Of a stretch of 64,000 bases of DNA, positions 1 through 14,639 are shown in pieces. Within the stretch, counting starts at the first letter, position 1; the number at the start of each line of letters is the position of its first letter. The DNA is from Epiperipatus broadwayi. Its lineage: Eukaryota; Onychophora; Udeonychophora; Euonychophora; Peripatidae. The notes under the pieces were generated by a model. The model ran no database searches, had not been told where the DNA came from, and was given only the letters and a program-made list of their open reading frames with translations. Location of the stretch: contig JAQFVV010006312.1 of the NCBI GenBank assembly GCA_028023455.1, positions 2,130,163 to 2,194,162 on the forward strand. Reading direction: 5' to 3'. The translations under genes were made by a program, and so were the position numbers.

Positions 1-1550
1 AGCTTCAACATTTTATCTGTTATCATCTCTTCTGACAATATATCGAATTGACTGTATACAGTTTCTTAATTCTTTCAGTGATAACAGTGATAATTTGTTC
101 TCTCATCCATATATTTTGTTTGTGATCTGTTCTTATTTCTTCTAACATACATCTCTTCATATTGTGGTGAATGATCCGGAGTCTTTATACTGCTCTCCTT
201 TTAAGTATCCAAATTCCAGATACATAGCAAGACATAGTACAAGCCTTCTGTTAAAATTTTTTTTTTTTCAAAGACATAGACACATTTGTTTTTAATATTA
301 AGTTATTTTAACAAAAAGCATTACATTCAAGTTTTATTTTATGTCTAATTTTATTCATTATGGTATCTTGCTATGATTATGAGAACATCATAAGTTCTCA
401 AAAGCACTCAGCCATATAATTTTATGGAACTAATAAACTTCTCTATTAATTCATGTATTATGTCTATCTGCATAAATAATTCAATCAAAGTATTTGTAGT
501 TGTTAACATCTTCTACTTCACCTTTATTTTTTTCTTCTGAGAATTTCCATAGAACATTATTTTAGTTTTTTAGCATTTATGTTTAGTCCTACTTTATTAA
601 TTTCATATAATAACTTTTACAACATTTCCTGAAGCATTATTTGTAAAACAATCTTATCATTTGAAAATTCCTTAAATAAGCTTCATTTACTTTTACTCTT
701 TAGTTTTTCATTTTAATCCACCAAATACTTCCTGTGAAATCTTGTAAAATGTTTTTGAAAAATATGTAATTACCCTATTATATACCTTTCTCTATGTTAC
801 TTTTTTGGATATCATCATGTAATCAAATATGACAATGTCTTGCCCATGTATTTTTAATGTTTTAATTTTCATACAAATGCTTATGGAATCAAGCACCTTT
901 TCATAATTTTCAAATCCAAAGCATAATGGCAACTCATATTCAGTGGACTGTTCCATAACTTCTCCTAATACTTAGATATGATTCACTGAGATAAACCCAC
1001 TTTTAAATTCAGGTTGTTCTTTTTATTGATTAGAATACAAGGTTAACTGTAGACATGTTGATTATTATTATCTTGATAAAGATTTTACATAAAAATTGTC
1101 AGAAGACTGACAGATCTGTAATTTCTAATATCTTATTTATGACCTTTCTTAAGTATCAATATTACTATTATTTATTTCCAATCATCTGGTACATCTTAAA
1201 TCAGTTAGACATTTGATATATAACTTTGCCAACAATTTTTCAATTTCTTCATCCCCTTTTTCTTTTAAATATCAATAATAAGTTCATTTTTTCCTGGAGC
1301 TTTTTTCTTCTTCTTAGATTTAATTGCATTCATATCTCACTTTTTTACTAAAAATGCCTGTCATTTCAGACGCTATAATAACTATAAGACATACTTTATT
1401 TTCTTGTTCTTTATTGTTATATAATACTTTGTAGAACTCTTCTACATACTTCATATCATCTCTTTTTTTAGTAATAGCACTATCTTTTTTTCTTATTGCA
1501 AAAATAGCTTTTCTTATATAGACATTTAATTTAAAATGCTACATTAAATT
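1..1550 (-). pseudogene. Decayed RTE-clade LINE copy (RT region), left end outside window
   Basis: Read on the minus strand, this stretch follows the intact RTE copy at 36337-37830 with many substitutions and indels. The recognisable order is the C-terminal region (position 30 onward), the thumb, the region around the FADD box, the RT palm, and the linker before the RT near 1440-1500. No open frame survives. It is an old, dead insertion. Its 3' end lies beyond the window, and its inner end fades near 1550, so it is 5'-truncated relative to the full elements at 14149 and 39443. The assignment rests on direct comparison inside the window, so the family is fairly sure; the end points are approximate. 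Confidence 0.8.
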
Positions 1551-1712
1551 GAGTAGTTATCATGTCATGGTAAATAATAATTGCTATCTGTTTTATTATA
1601 GCATGCTATTAGAATTCAACTTTTATATAGTTTAATGCACACCCCCACGCCCATTTTTATATATATTTTAAATTACTTATTTTTTAATATTTAAATAAAT
1701 AAAACATTATTT

Positions 1713-1979
1713 TTACCAAGGATAAAATCGTCCTGGCTCTTTGCAGAAATGTGTTTCATCGTTCATATATTCGCAGTTTCTATCATTTCTTAACTTGGGT
1801 TTTACTTTTTGGGATTCGTAAACCGGATGTAAATTGCTATAAATATTTTCAGAAAGAACAATAGCAATACCGCCAAATAAAACCTAAAACACATATATAA
1901 AAAAAATATTTAAAGTAAAAAAGTACTATATAATTCAAACGTGTTAAATTATTACACTCACCAAAGTTTTCATTCCCAT
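1713..1979 (-). CDS. Small two-exon gene, 62-aa protein with N-terminal hydrophobic segment (unknown function)
   Basis: Exon 1 coding is 1962-1979 (ATG GGA ATG AAA ACT TTG), followed by the donor GTGAGT. The intron is 1884-1961 (78 nt, phase 0) and ends in a T-rich tract plus AG. Exon 2 is 1713-1883 and ends in TAA. The predicted product is 62 residues. Residues 1-16 (MGMKTLVLFGGIAIVL) are hydrophobic and could be a signal peptide or a membrane anchor. A basic stretch follows, then a single C-x9-C pair (NCEYMNDETHFC), and the chain ends in GRFYPW. The ATG context (AAAGCATGG) is good and a TATA box lies 72-79 nt upstream. I do not recognise the family. The size and single C-x9-C recall small mitochondrial intermembrane-space or inner-membrane proteins; a secreted peptide is equally possible. 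Splicing is inferred from sequence only. Confidence 0.55.
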
Positions 1980-2050
1980 GCTTTAATATCTGCAGTCTTT
2001 TGGATATTTGATATTATTACAAAAATCGTTTGCCCTCTGGAATTGATAGA

Positions 2051-2058
2051 CTTTTATA
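2051..2058 (-). promoter_or_regulatory. TATA box of the small gene
   Basis: TATAAAAG on the minus strand, 72-79 nt upstream of the ATG at 1979. A start site about 30 nt downstream would leave a 5' leader of roughly 45 nt. Single-motif evidence in AT-rich DNA; its value comes from its position in front of a well-formed exon. Confidence 0.35.
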
Positions 2059-2484
2059 AATTATACTAATTGTGATTTGAATATTTAATTGAGACAAAAA
2101 TTAATGAGATAAAAATGATAACTTTTCTTTTTTTGGTAAAAATCGTAATTTACTATTTAATCAATGGTTCACTTAATTTCTCGATAAAACACTCCTTTAT
2201 TATGAGAAACTAGTTCTTATTTAAATAACAACCGAAACTATAGTAAGTTGTTATAATTCATTTTCAATTAATAAATATAATGCATATCTAAATTTTAAGG
2301 TACCAGAATAAATTGTTTTTAGGTTCAATAGGCAATGACAAATTACTATTGATACAATAGCACACACACAAAAATCTTTAGCAAATCCAATATATATATA
2401 TATTAGATTGGAGTATTACTGGATAAGTATATAAAATAGTAACAATATTGTATTTAAAATGAAGCAATCATGAAATAATAACTA

Positions 2485-3095
2485 TATGTAATAAGATGAT
2501 GGATTATTTTCATTATCTACCGTTAAGTGTGGAATGTATAGAAAATTTAAAACTTTATTTAAACTTTTCAAATACGACCAACTTGTTAGTAATAACACAC
2601 AAATAGACAATACAGGTTAGTAATTATATATTTCTCTTAATAAGACCTCATTTGCTCTCTGAATAATCTTCTTAGCCTTCTTGGAGAAAATAGGAGGTTT
2701 TAATTGCAAATCCTTAGGAATAATCCTTTCCAATTTACATAAAAAAGTTAAAGGATTCGAACTCAGACGTTCACACAACCCTCAATTCTCCATTTTATCT
2801 CATGTGAAAGTCTGAGTTTGAATCCCTTATATTACATTATATATGTGCAGGTGTGTGTAAGCCTGTACAGTGTATTAATTTACATAAGAAAGTTAAATGA
2901 TTTTTTGCTTTAGCCAGTTTTAGACATAATTTTTCATAATGACTAAATTTCAACATAGCATCGCATCCATCGAGTATTCGTGTGTTATTACTAGCAAGTT
3001 GTTTGTATTTGAAAAGTTTAAATAACGTTTAAAAATTTCTATACATTCAACATTTAATGATAGATGATGAAAATAGTCCAACATATTATTACATT
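2485..3095. mobile_element. MITE with about 110-bp terminal inverted repeats
   Basis: The left arm, about 2485-2610, recurs in reverse complement at about 2970-3093. Both arms share the core AAACTTTTCAAATAC / GTATTTGAAAAGTTT, the segment GTGTTATTACTA, and an outer ATGTAATAA tip. The interior is about 360 bp and has no open frame. The long-TIR, non-coding layout is that of a non-autonomous DNA element. The superfamily cannot be assigned and no clear target duplication is seen. Confidence 0.7.
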
Positions 3096-3449
3096 TAATA
3101 TGCCATCATCACAAATATTCAGGAAAATAACTACATGTTTTAAAAAAAGTAGTAAAAGAAGTAATCAAATGATTTATTGTGAGAGTTGATTAAAAATTTT
3201 GAGCAGTTGAAGTTTGATAAAACTGGAGCTATGAATTATGGATCATGAACTCCACTATATTGGACAACTAAGTTTCTTTATTTAAAAACATACTGACATA
3301 TTAGGAAATGACTACAACAACCAAACTAAAATGACAATTCACTATTGCCTGCCACTATAAGAATCTTATTTTAATTTTAGTGATTCATCATATATCACAA
3401 ATTTAAATATATGCATATATACAGTCTATTGTTGTGAATATCTATTAGA

Positions 3450-3735
3450 AAAATATTTTTCATTTATACACCCTTTCATTCTGTCTTATCAGGCAACTGA
3501 GAAGAAGTACCACTCAGAAGTAAAAAAAGCCAATAACCTCACTATGCTAAATAATGTGCATTGGTGAGCAGCCCATCCATGTTCATATACTATATGAATA
3601 ATCACATATTAATAACAGCTGTAATGACAAGAATGTATAGAGTAGTTATTAGTAATTTGCCCTGCTCAGTTCCTTTAAGTTCTCCAAGATGAATCAAAAA
3701 GTCTCATTTCAGTTAGCAGCTAGTGAGAAGTTAAA
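3450..3735 (-). mobile_element. Inverted 5' end of a twin-primed RTE LINE
   Basis: This piece matches the 5' leader of the RTE elements (39160-39430 and 14165-14450) but lies on the minus strand, while the adjoining 3' part of the same insertion is on the plus strand. Its LINE 5' terminus is at the junction near 3733. That is the arrangement expected from twin priming during target-primed reverse transcription. It contains only leader sequence and no coding capacity. Confidence 0.7.
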
Positions 3736-3736
3736 G

Positions 3737-4550
3737 GAATAAAAGTAAATGGAGATTATTAAAATCATTTAGTAAATGGAAATTATTTAAATCATTTAGA
3801 TTTTGAGATGATATAATTGTTTTTGCAAATTATTCTTAAGGGCTTCAGAAAATGTTGCAAGAGTTATCAGATGAAAGTAGGACTAGAGGTAAATGTTAAA
3901 AAGACTAAAGTAATGTTCAATGGATTTCTCAAAAGATGAAAATAAAGATTGATAAGGATGAGTTAGAAGAAGTTAACAATTACAAATTTTTTGATCAGAT
4001 TATTAGTACAGATGGAAACATAATGAATGAAATTAATCATAGAACTAAAATTGGATGGAGTGCTTTTGGTAGAAATAATTTATTATTAAAAGGAAATATG
4101 CCTATGTGTTTGAAATGGAAGGTTTTTAGTAAATATGTTTTACCAGTTCTTACTTATGGATCTGAGACTTGGACATTTAATAGAAGAGCAATACAGAGAC
4201 TTCAGATCAATGAAATAAGTATAGCGAGATACAGGTTAGGAGTAACAATAAGAGATCAAAAATGCAATATATGGATAAGAGAATAAACAAGTGTTACTGA
4301 CATCATTGGAAGAATTAAAAGACTGAAGTGGAGTTGGGCTGGACATATATTGCTAGAAGACATGATAATAGATGGACAATAGAAATCTTAAGCTATTACA
4401 AGTGACTGTAAATGACCCCAAAAGAGACCACTGAGATGGATAAATGTAGTAAGAGAGTGTGCAGAGGTGGAGTGGAGAAGCTAGAGATCAGAGATGGATT
4501 GAACTTGGAGAGTCCTTCAGTCTTCAGTTTTGGTTGATGATAATGATGAT
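3737..4550 (+). pseudogene. 3' part of the twin-primed RTE LINE (RT thumb and C-terminus)
   Basis: The sequence matches 16690-17430 of the full RTE copy, from just around the FADD box to the 3' end. A readable frame at 3936-4286 (116 codons) includes YGSETWTFNRRAIQRLQ, the conserved post-RT block of RTE-clade proteins, and continues out of frame into a WSWAGH-like segment near 4330. The 3' end finishes in a GATGAT-type repeat near 4545, as in the full-length copy. Everything between the leader and the end of the RT is missing, so it is inactive. Confidence 0.8.
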
Positions 4551-4669
4551 ATATAAAGTGAAACTAACCAGTCCACAACCATTTAGTTAGTGATTCATTT
4601 ATTAGTTGACAATAGGTATCTACTATTTCTAATTAAAGGCTAGTGAGAAAAACTGTAAACCCTCATCAA

Positions 4670-4670
<1 letters not shown>

Positions 4671-4722
<52 letters not shown>
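4671..4722. repeat. (TA)n microsatellite
   Basis: Uninterrupted TA array of about 50 bp, 120 bp downstream of the RTE 3' end. Open frames through it encode only Ile-Tyr repeats and are not genes. Confidence 0.95.
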
Positions 4723-4727
<5 letters not shown>

Positions 4728-5404
4728 ATTTAAATATTTTTATGGATAAAAAAGATTTCAAAAACTTTTTTCATGGGTTTTCATATGTAATAATAAGCAA
4801 ACGAGCATTCATACAGGGAAAGATCAAGATGTATACAATAATGTTCATTTATAATTATGCTTGATTTTAAAAATTACTTGCCTACAATTAAAAAAACAGT
4901 CATAATAACAATCCAGATGGGATACCTACTAATCCTTCAGATAAATTGTCATTTACTTAATCATTATGTAGAAAAAACTTCAGGAGCATTAAATAAACAC
5001 AAATACACATAAATATATTTATATAAAATGTGTGATCATTATGTAAATAACAAATTACACTTTTCAAACTTCTAGTATGATTTATTATTGAAAAGTTATA
5101 TGCAAATCTCAAGGACATAAAATTAGGTTTCATAGGCCTTTAGGTTGTCATATTTAGATCTATAGATAACATATTATTATATCTTGAGTGTTTTTATTAG
5201 ATTTATACTAACATAAATATATTTACAGTAAAATATATTTAACTTTAACCCAAAAAAACATTTTACAAATTTATTAATAAATATTTTGTAGCAAAATTAT
5301 GTTTGAAACTTACATCCAAAGCCAATCTTATTAGTAAACCGATTTTTATCCAAGTATTTCTTATATTACATGATTACCATTTCTTATTCTTGCTCATAAC
5401 TGTT
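4723..5404. other. No recognisable feature
   Basis: AT-rich DNA with only short open frames; nothing I can name. Confidence 0.6.
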
Positions 5405-5647
5405 ATTAAAACAGGCAAAACTTTCCATACAGTAATGCCACTCAGTACAAGATAGATGCAGTGCTTTCAGATCCAAAGTTCCTCACTGATGAAAGCCACA
5501 TACTAGGCACATACTAGAAACTAGTCTGAGGATATTGAATGAGTAGGCACTAGATAGGGATTTTATGCACAAGCTTTCTGGCATCCATTGATTACTCTAA
5601 CTTGCACTGAATGGCACTACTATATGGAGTGTTTTGCCTGTTTTAAT
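5405..5647. mobile_element. Short MITE with about 45-bp TIRs
   Basis: It begins ATTAAAACAGGCAAAACTTT and ends in the reverse complement (TTTTGCCTGTTTTAAT). The arms also share GCCACTCAGTACAAG / CTTGCACTGAATGGC. The interior of about 150 bp is non-coding. Only the TIR structure supports the call. Confidence 0.65.
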
Positions 5648-7242
5648 TTTTATATTCTGTATATAAAAAAATAATAAAACTTTTTAGTTTAAAAAGATCA
5701 AAGGCTAGTTATAAATACTGTTCAATTAGCTCAATAAAATCTTGAAGATGTTTTTCTAGTTTTCTCTACAAGTCAAATTATGCTAAGAGTATCTATATTA
5801 ATATTACTTCTTAACAACGTTTAGACTACAAGTACTTTTTGATTTTCCACATTAAATAAATTTGGAATATTTTATGTACTCATCTATTTTGGAATACCAA
5901 AATAAATACTTTGCCCCAATATTATTATCTATTAAAATTTTTATCATTTATTGAGCAATTTTCTAGTTTTCTAGACATAGCAGTCTACCAGTTTAAATGA
6001 GATCATTTTGTATAACTTTTTTTAAGCTTTTCCCAAGTGTAAATAATGGTTTTCAAATACACAATTATTTTTTGAGTAATACAAGTAATTTCAAATCTCA
6101 TTCTAAAAACTCATTATAAAAGAAGATCTCTCAAACTTATTTTCAATAATTCTTTGTAATGCTAAAAACTTTGTATATTCAGAATACTCATACAAATTTC
6201 CATACAAATATAAAATACTGAAAATAAAAGCAGTGTGTATAATTAAAATACAAAAACCTAGTTCCACAAACCCCACATTATCAATCTCACAATTAATACA
6301 AAGATATTATTAATAGCATGAGAGACGAACTTAGATAATTAAAGTGAGTAGATTAAAAGTAAATAAAAACAACAAAATTGTATTAGAAACTGATTATAGC
6401 TTTTGATAAGTCAAGATTATATTCTGCAAATTTCTTTTGTATGTTCACTTAATACTGATTATTTATAATTCTTTTTTACATGTAAATTTCATTTTCTTGT
6501 AGCTATTTCTGTTTTCTACTTAACGTTTAAGTTTAATACATGATGCTTTCAAATATTGCACATACTTATCAAAATAATAATTATCAACATATTGTTTTTA
6601 CTGGATTTACTGCATATCCAGTTGCACAAGATCTATCACAATATAAGTTTAGGAAATTGAAGTATGTTTTCATCATCAGCATTTCAATAAGATTTTAAAT
6701 TACCAGATATTTATTCTACCTCTTCCTGATGGATAGCTAGATTTGCAGTCCATATTATATTTTGACTATAGAATAATAAATAAAATGTTTTGGCTAGTCA
6801 AATATTATAATCGTGGAAAAAAAACACGTTTATTGATGTTTCAGATTTTACAATGAAATTAATCAATGTGAAATTATATTTTGATATTATTAAAGGATAA
6901 ATCTATAATTTCAGTTCTTTTTCCGATAGTGAAATGTCAGAAGTAACTTTAGATTATAAGGGCAACTCACTGTTAATATTATAAGTTGGCATAAAGAGTG
7001 AGTTAATTGAATAAATGAAAATCTTATAATAAAGCATCTGAGTGATGGTCCAATTGTAAATTCATCTTTATATTTTTAGATCATAAATTATTGCTTCTGT
7101 AATATTTTCAAATAAAAATTTATCAGACTTTTACTTTCTCATTTCTTATTTCAAACATAAACTCTTATAAATCATTTTTTGTGTTAACTGTTTCAAATAG
7201 CATTTCTATTCTATCATCTTTATATAACTATTAAGTCCTGTA
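5648..7242. other. No recognisable feature
   Basis: AT-rich sequence without long open frames, TIRs or known repeats that I can see. Confidence 0.6.
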
Positions 7243-7625
7243 CATGAGGGGTCAGATTGACTTTAGGTCAACATGGGTATGACAAGAATCTTGGCCTCAG
7301 GGTGGCATTTGAGCATTCCATCATCAGATTTTCAATTGGATGGATGGTTGAAGCGTTAGTGTGGAGTGGATTGAAGCCTTTCCATTAAAGTATGAAGATT
7401 GGCTATCTTAAGTATATATCTGAACACTTATAGCATATATGTGTAGAGATGGTAATCTGGATCAACTGATGATTGCTGGTTTAGCATGAAACACATACAT
7501 TGGTGATTATTTATCTTTTCAACATATATGTGTTCAAATGCATCAGTGATATAAGATAGAGTGATGAATGGTGGGTTGTGTGAAAGTCTGTGCTCATATA
7601 CCCTAAATATAACTATGTTAATTAT
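7243..7625. mobile_element. Partial copy of a foldback element family
   Basis: This matches the interior and right arm of the better-preserved element at 27882-28405. Shared blocks include AGGTCAACATGGGTATGACA, TTTTCAATTGGATGGATGG and GATTATTTATCTTTTTC-like sequence. The left arm is missing. The 107-codon minus frame across it is not a real gene. Confidence 0.6.
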
Positions 7626-8185
7626 TTTTGGATTTTTTAAAATAAATTTTTTTTTTACATAGAATTTTAAAATTCCTAACAAGTTTCTTAGATAGAATGT
7701 AAATCTGAATACTGATATACTTTTTGAAATGGCTTTCATTTTAATCATCAAACTAATTATTTAATCTTTTAATTTTTATCAAATGTTTTTGTTTAATAAT
7801 CTTAAAGCAAAAAATGCAATGTTTATATATATTGTGAGTCTAAAAAGAGTCAATTTTGCCGAATGGTTTTATTGTTCGGGAGTTCATAAGAAGTTTGAGC
7901 ATCAGAAGTGACAGACAAAACTGAGCAGCAATCTGTGGAACTTGAACTCTACGGTCTGCCTTTCTACAAGTGCCCTCAAAACATCCAAGAAAAGTAAAAA
8001 GAAGACACAGTAAGTTATAAATAAATTATTTATTATCAGTAGAAGAATGTCGTGATTTGCGACTTCAATCAATAGAATTTAGCATGTTAATAATTAAATT
8101 TAGATTAGAAACTTTAATGTGCTTTTTTTCACACAATATCTATCGATCCATTATTTCATAGCTTATTCATTATTTATCTATTATT
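7626..8185. other. No recognisable feature
   Basis: Contains a somewhat GC-richer block at 7855-7995 that I cannot assign; the rest is plain AT-rich DNA. Confidence 0.5.
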
Positions 8186-9959
<1,774 letters not shown>

Positions 9960-10775
9960 AGAACTATAGTTTTTGAAAAACATTATCATTTTCTTCATAT
10001 CCTTATTTGGAAAGTCAAAGTAGTGTCATCAACTTAGATGAATTTACTGCATTATGAATCAAATTAGAGAACTGGATGATGTGATAGACCATACTATAAA
10101 ATTATATCTACTATGATGATCATTTAGCGCCAACTGAATTTTTATATTGAAGAGCTTTTAGAAAGTAAATTGATTTTTATGCATTTTAAGAATTTTACCA
10201 AGTTTTAGAAGACCATTTTTTTCAAATAGCTGAGATTAGATTAATAAAAATAGCATCAGTTTTTAATTTATGTTGAAAGCCTTTTTTAATGGGAGCTGTT
10301 AAAGATTAAACTTGCTCACAATATCTTTTTGTGGCCTAAAAACCAGCCTGTTCTTGAGGTGGCTGATTTTAAACTATTGTCAAAATTTCTATGAATATGA
10401 TTTTTTCAAAAAGCTTGTAAGGAAAACATAATAGTGATATTAGATGATAAATTTTTTGATCATTTCTGTTTGGTTTTAAGATTAATATAATTTGGTTTAT
10501 ATGCCAAATTTTTGAAATACTTCTAGCTTGAATAATGTTATGAATAATTCTGCCAACTATGCTTTGGCTTTAGGCCCTAATTTTTTAAGGAATTCTGGAA
10601 ATAATCAATTCCTAAAAATTTCTTGATTTAAGATGATCAATGTTAAAATTGAGATCAAATTCATAGTCAACAACAGGTTTCATCAGTTAATATTATAGGA
10701 ACTCTGTGAAAAAATGCTTGAATTTTTGTTCTAATGATATTTTTCATCATTCTATTTATTTTGGCACAATAGACA

Positions 10776-10857
<82 letters not shown>

Positions 10858-11880
10858 GGCTATATGATTGTACAGTAATGATAATTTTAAATGTAATTTT
10901 ACATTAATCAAGATTTGTGAAGTGCCCATATTCAAGCTTTATGACTAGATCTTATAATGTTTTTTTTATCCATGGTCTCTTCTTACTTCTGATATAATTA
11001 AGTGATTTTAAAAGTTTGTCAACAATTTCTAATCTTTGATAGTCAAACTTGTTTATAAAGAGTACTGGTAGTTTTATTTGAATCTGGAATAAATTGATTA
11101 TAATAATCATGAAAAAATAGACTATCTGGTATCTGCTATTAACAAGAGAAAATTGGAGAGATTCTATAAATATTTTGTTCATGATATCCATTATATTGCC
11201 TCTAATTACCTTTTTAAAAATTCCATCTTGGATAGGACAGCTTTTACTTATAAAAATGCAGATTTCAAGAATAATTAGACTTGCTTCCAGCTCTGGGAAA
11301 AATAATCTAATATCAATCATTCATTAGTAGCAACAATGCATAAATCAAAAATAGTTTTTGTTCATCTGTCAGAATAAAATGCTTCTCCTTGCCTTACATC
11401 TAAAGTAAGTAAATGTTGTTTAACCCCATCCATTTTACAAGTTGACAATTTGTTTGTTTTTCAATTATATAACCTCAAAAACTACTATAAAAATTAAAAT
11501 CTCATATAAATGCAAAAAGTCTAGAAAGTTCTGGGAGCAAAAGATAGGACTAATTTGTATTGGGATTTATAAAAATTGCACACATAAAAATTATTTATCT
11601 GAATTATTATTACAGTATCATTAAAACTATCTTCAATAGAAATTGTTTCCATTACAAATAATTTGAACAAAAGTAGCCATATCATTTTAACATTAATAAA
11701 TAGAAATCCAGGAATTTTAAAATATCCATTATTAAAAAATGATGAGTCTCTTGAAGTACAATTACATCAATGTTGTGCAGAACAGTTAGTAGAACTTCTC
11801 AACTTTTGATTTTGATATTTCCCTCAATATTAAGTATGTTTTAGTGTTTCACAGGTGAAGAAAACATCACTCTATAAAGG
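9960..11880 (-). pseudogene. Decayed Jockey/CR1-like LINE (endonuclease plus RT)
   Basis: Read on the minus strand in shifting frames, pieces of a non-LTR polyprotein appear in the right order. An endonuclease segment DVIVLQETHHF (about 11735-11775) comes first. A linker with a 122-codon open stretch follows at 10952-11320. Next is an RT finger block ISLLCFPYKLFEKI (about 10395-10440), then an EQAGF-like block (about 10340-10360), then a KAFNIN-like stretch before the palm (about 10265-10295). Many stops and shifts show it is old and dead. The sub-clade is uncertain; the order and motifs resemble Jockey-type elements. A TA array interrupts the coding region at 10773-10854. Confidence 0.65.
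10773..10854. repeat. (TA)n microsatellite inside the decayed LINE
   Basis: About 80 bp of TA repeats lying between recognisable LINE coding pieces on both sides. Confidence 0.9.
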
Positions 11881-14134
11881 AAATACCTTGCATTTGAGAT
11901 ATTTCATGGTTTTCAATACCATGTAGTCATTACTCATTATGAGTACCTACCATTCTTATCTCTATAGTAGTATTGTATTTCCCACAATATATTCAGAATT
12001 TATGTTAATAGTTTTATTATTTACTTTCATAATGTGCTGTCTTAACAGAAAATGAACAAGTTGAAGCATGGTTCAATATGGAGACATTAGTGACAGGATG
12101 GTTACAAGAAGGCTGTTATATGCTAAAGGATTATTATATAATATTTTAGCCCCAGTATGAAATAGTCAATTAGAAACATTATTTTATTATCAACAATAAT
12201 TTCATTATTTCATCTTCTAAAAAAAATATTATTTTTTCTTTGAGAATATTTTGGAAGTTTTTAGAATAGGCAAATAGTATGAAAACCAAGCAATTTATTA
12301 AGGCAAACAGCTTGTTTTTCATGAAGACATTTTATCTTTAGTTATGTTTTCATCTTATAAATAATGGCAATTATTTTTTGTGACTTTTTCATTTTCTTCA
12401 CCTTTTTTCTCTTTTTTAGATATTTTTCTTAGCATATACAGATTTTATCTTTCAGCATTATGACTTTTACCATCTCCTTTTCCTGTCAACATCTGTCATC
12501 AAAAGCACAAGTCTCCCAAAATATTTTCAGAATTTTAATTTACTGATATGCATTCAAACATTATCTTATCTTGACATAAAATATAAAACAGATAATGTAC
12601 ATTTCAAACTCTTTGCTACAAAGATTAATTGTTCAAATAAAGCACATTTCTATTTGATATTAAACTTATAAAATATATATCATATGTATACATTTTGATT
12701 AATATATATATATATATTATGAAATGTAACTTTATAACATGGCATTCTTTTTATTAAATAAAAAAAACTATGTAGAATCATTTGTTTAAGTAATGTTTAA
12801 TTTGGTTAATATTAAAATAGTTAAGATAATTAAAAACAATATTAAATAGAAATAGGCTCAAACTCAAAATGAATGCAAATGAATGTTAAGTGTAAATGAA
12901 ATAGTAAAAAAAATAATTAAATATTATATGCATTTTAATTTTTAACCTATTTTATTTGAATTAAAGTAAAAATGATTATATTATTGTAATTAATAATAAA
13001 CTTTATTTTTATTGTCCAAAAAAAAAAAATCAAGAGCAATTTTTTTTTTTTATAAAACAAAAGAAAACACTGCTACTTAATAACCAGATAAAACTTTTTT
13101 TCATGTTGGTCAGATCAATATTTTTACAACAGATAACTTAATGCTTTACTAATTTGTTGATAAAATAATAATGATTTGTGAGTAGAGTTGTCACAAAGAG
13201 AGGACATAGGTCTATCTTGATTAATATCTGCAAGACCATGAATAGAATGAATGACATTCAAAAGAAAAAAAATCATTTCTTTAACAAGTATTTAAAACCA
13301 TCTCTATTTGGATAAATATATGAAAAGAAAGAATCAAAGTTAAAAATAACCAGAAAATATCTAAGAATAATATACATGGAAACATCATCATCATTATCAT
13401 TATTGAATTTCTACAAAGGATGTAAAGGAAAAAGGAATTGTAGCTGAAGGAATGCAAAACACATCAGCTAGATTGACATATGCTGGTATAATAAAGTGAA
13501 CTCTTAAAAATTATCATTCATTTTTTTCTAACTTTTAATTTAAAAAAAAGAAATATATATATTAAAAATGCTTTTCTTTTTCGAAATTAAAATTAATAGC
13601 TTATTTTACTTATCAATATTATTGAATACAAAATTAAGATTTAGGTCAAGTAATTAAGACTTAATTTAATCAATATAAATAAATATAATAAAGTAATTTA
13701 AAAAAATATATTTAATATTAAAATATTTTTTGAGCATACATATAAATCATAATTAGAAGTGATTATCTAATAGTGATATATTTAGCTAAATAAAGGTTAC
13801 AAATTATTCCAGATTTGTCAAATGCGTCAATGAATATTAGTGCATTTCCCCTATGTGATTTGATGCAATAGTTTTGTAGCAGATTTTGGAGGTCAAGATC
13901 CATGAATCATAATCATGCATGGTTATTTCTGATGATCAAAATTGTTATAAATTCATGAGCAATAAACCATTAGATTATTTCTATTTAATGTATGACTATA
14001 GAAATATGATGCATTTTTTACTTTTGACATGCTGAGGTTGTCAGAGACATTGCCTTCATTTTCCACTTTAACATGTAGTTTATTTTAATATATATGCATT
14101 CAACAAATATCTAAATGCCTATTTATTTACCATT
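11881..14134. other. No recognisable feature
   Basis: Very AT-rich with poly-A and poly-T runs at 13019-13050. A short open stretch near 12045-12150 has no recognisable relative. No repeats I can place. Confidence 0.55.
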
Positions 14135-14639
14135 ACTATTAAAATTAGGCTGCAGAAAGGAATTTGCTATTAACTGAAAGGAGACCCTTTGATTCCTCTC
14201 AAAGGCCTTAAAAGAACTGAGCAGGGCAAATTTCCTAATGTCCATTCCATACATTCTTATCATTGTAGCTGTTATTACTATGTGATTATTCATATAGTAT
14301 ACAAATATGGATGGGCTGCTCACCAACATGTATTAGCCAGAGTGGTGAGTTTTTTGGCTTCCTTATCTCTGAGTTTAAGATCAAGAAACACCATGGTCTT
14401 TTTTCTCAGTTGTACAATAAGGCAGAATGAATGTTTGTGGAAATGATATTTTTCCAATATATACAATTATGACAAAAATAAATCATGGCTCTTATTCCCA
14501 GAAGGTTATAAAGTCACCAACCAAGGCAGCAGTTGGTGGCCGAAGGCGGAGGGTGCTAAGAATCCACTGATTGTGGACCCAGGCTGCCATTTGATAAAGA
14601 CTTTTTATTTAGGTACTTACAACTGCAGATCACTTTCAA

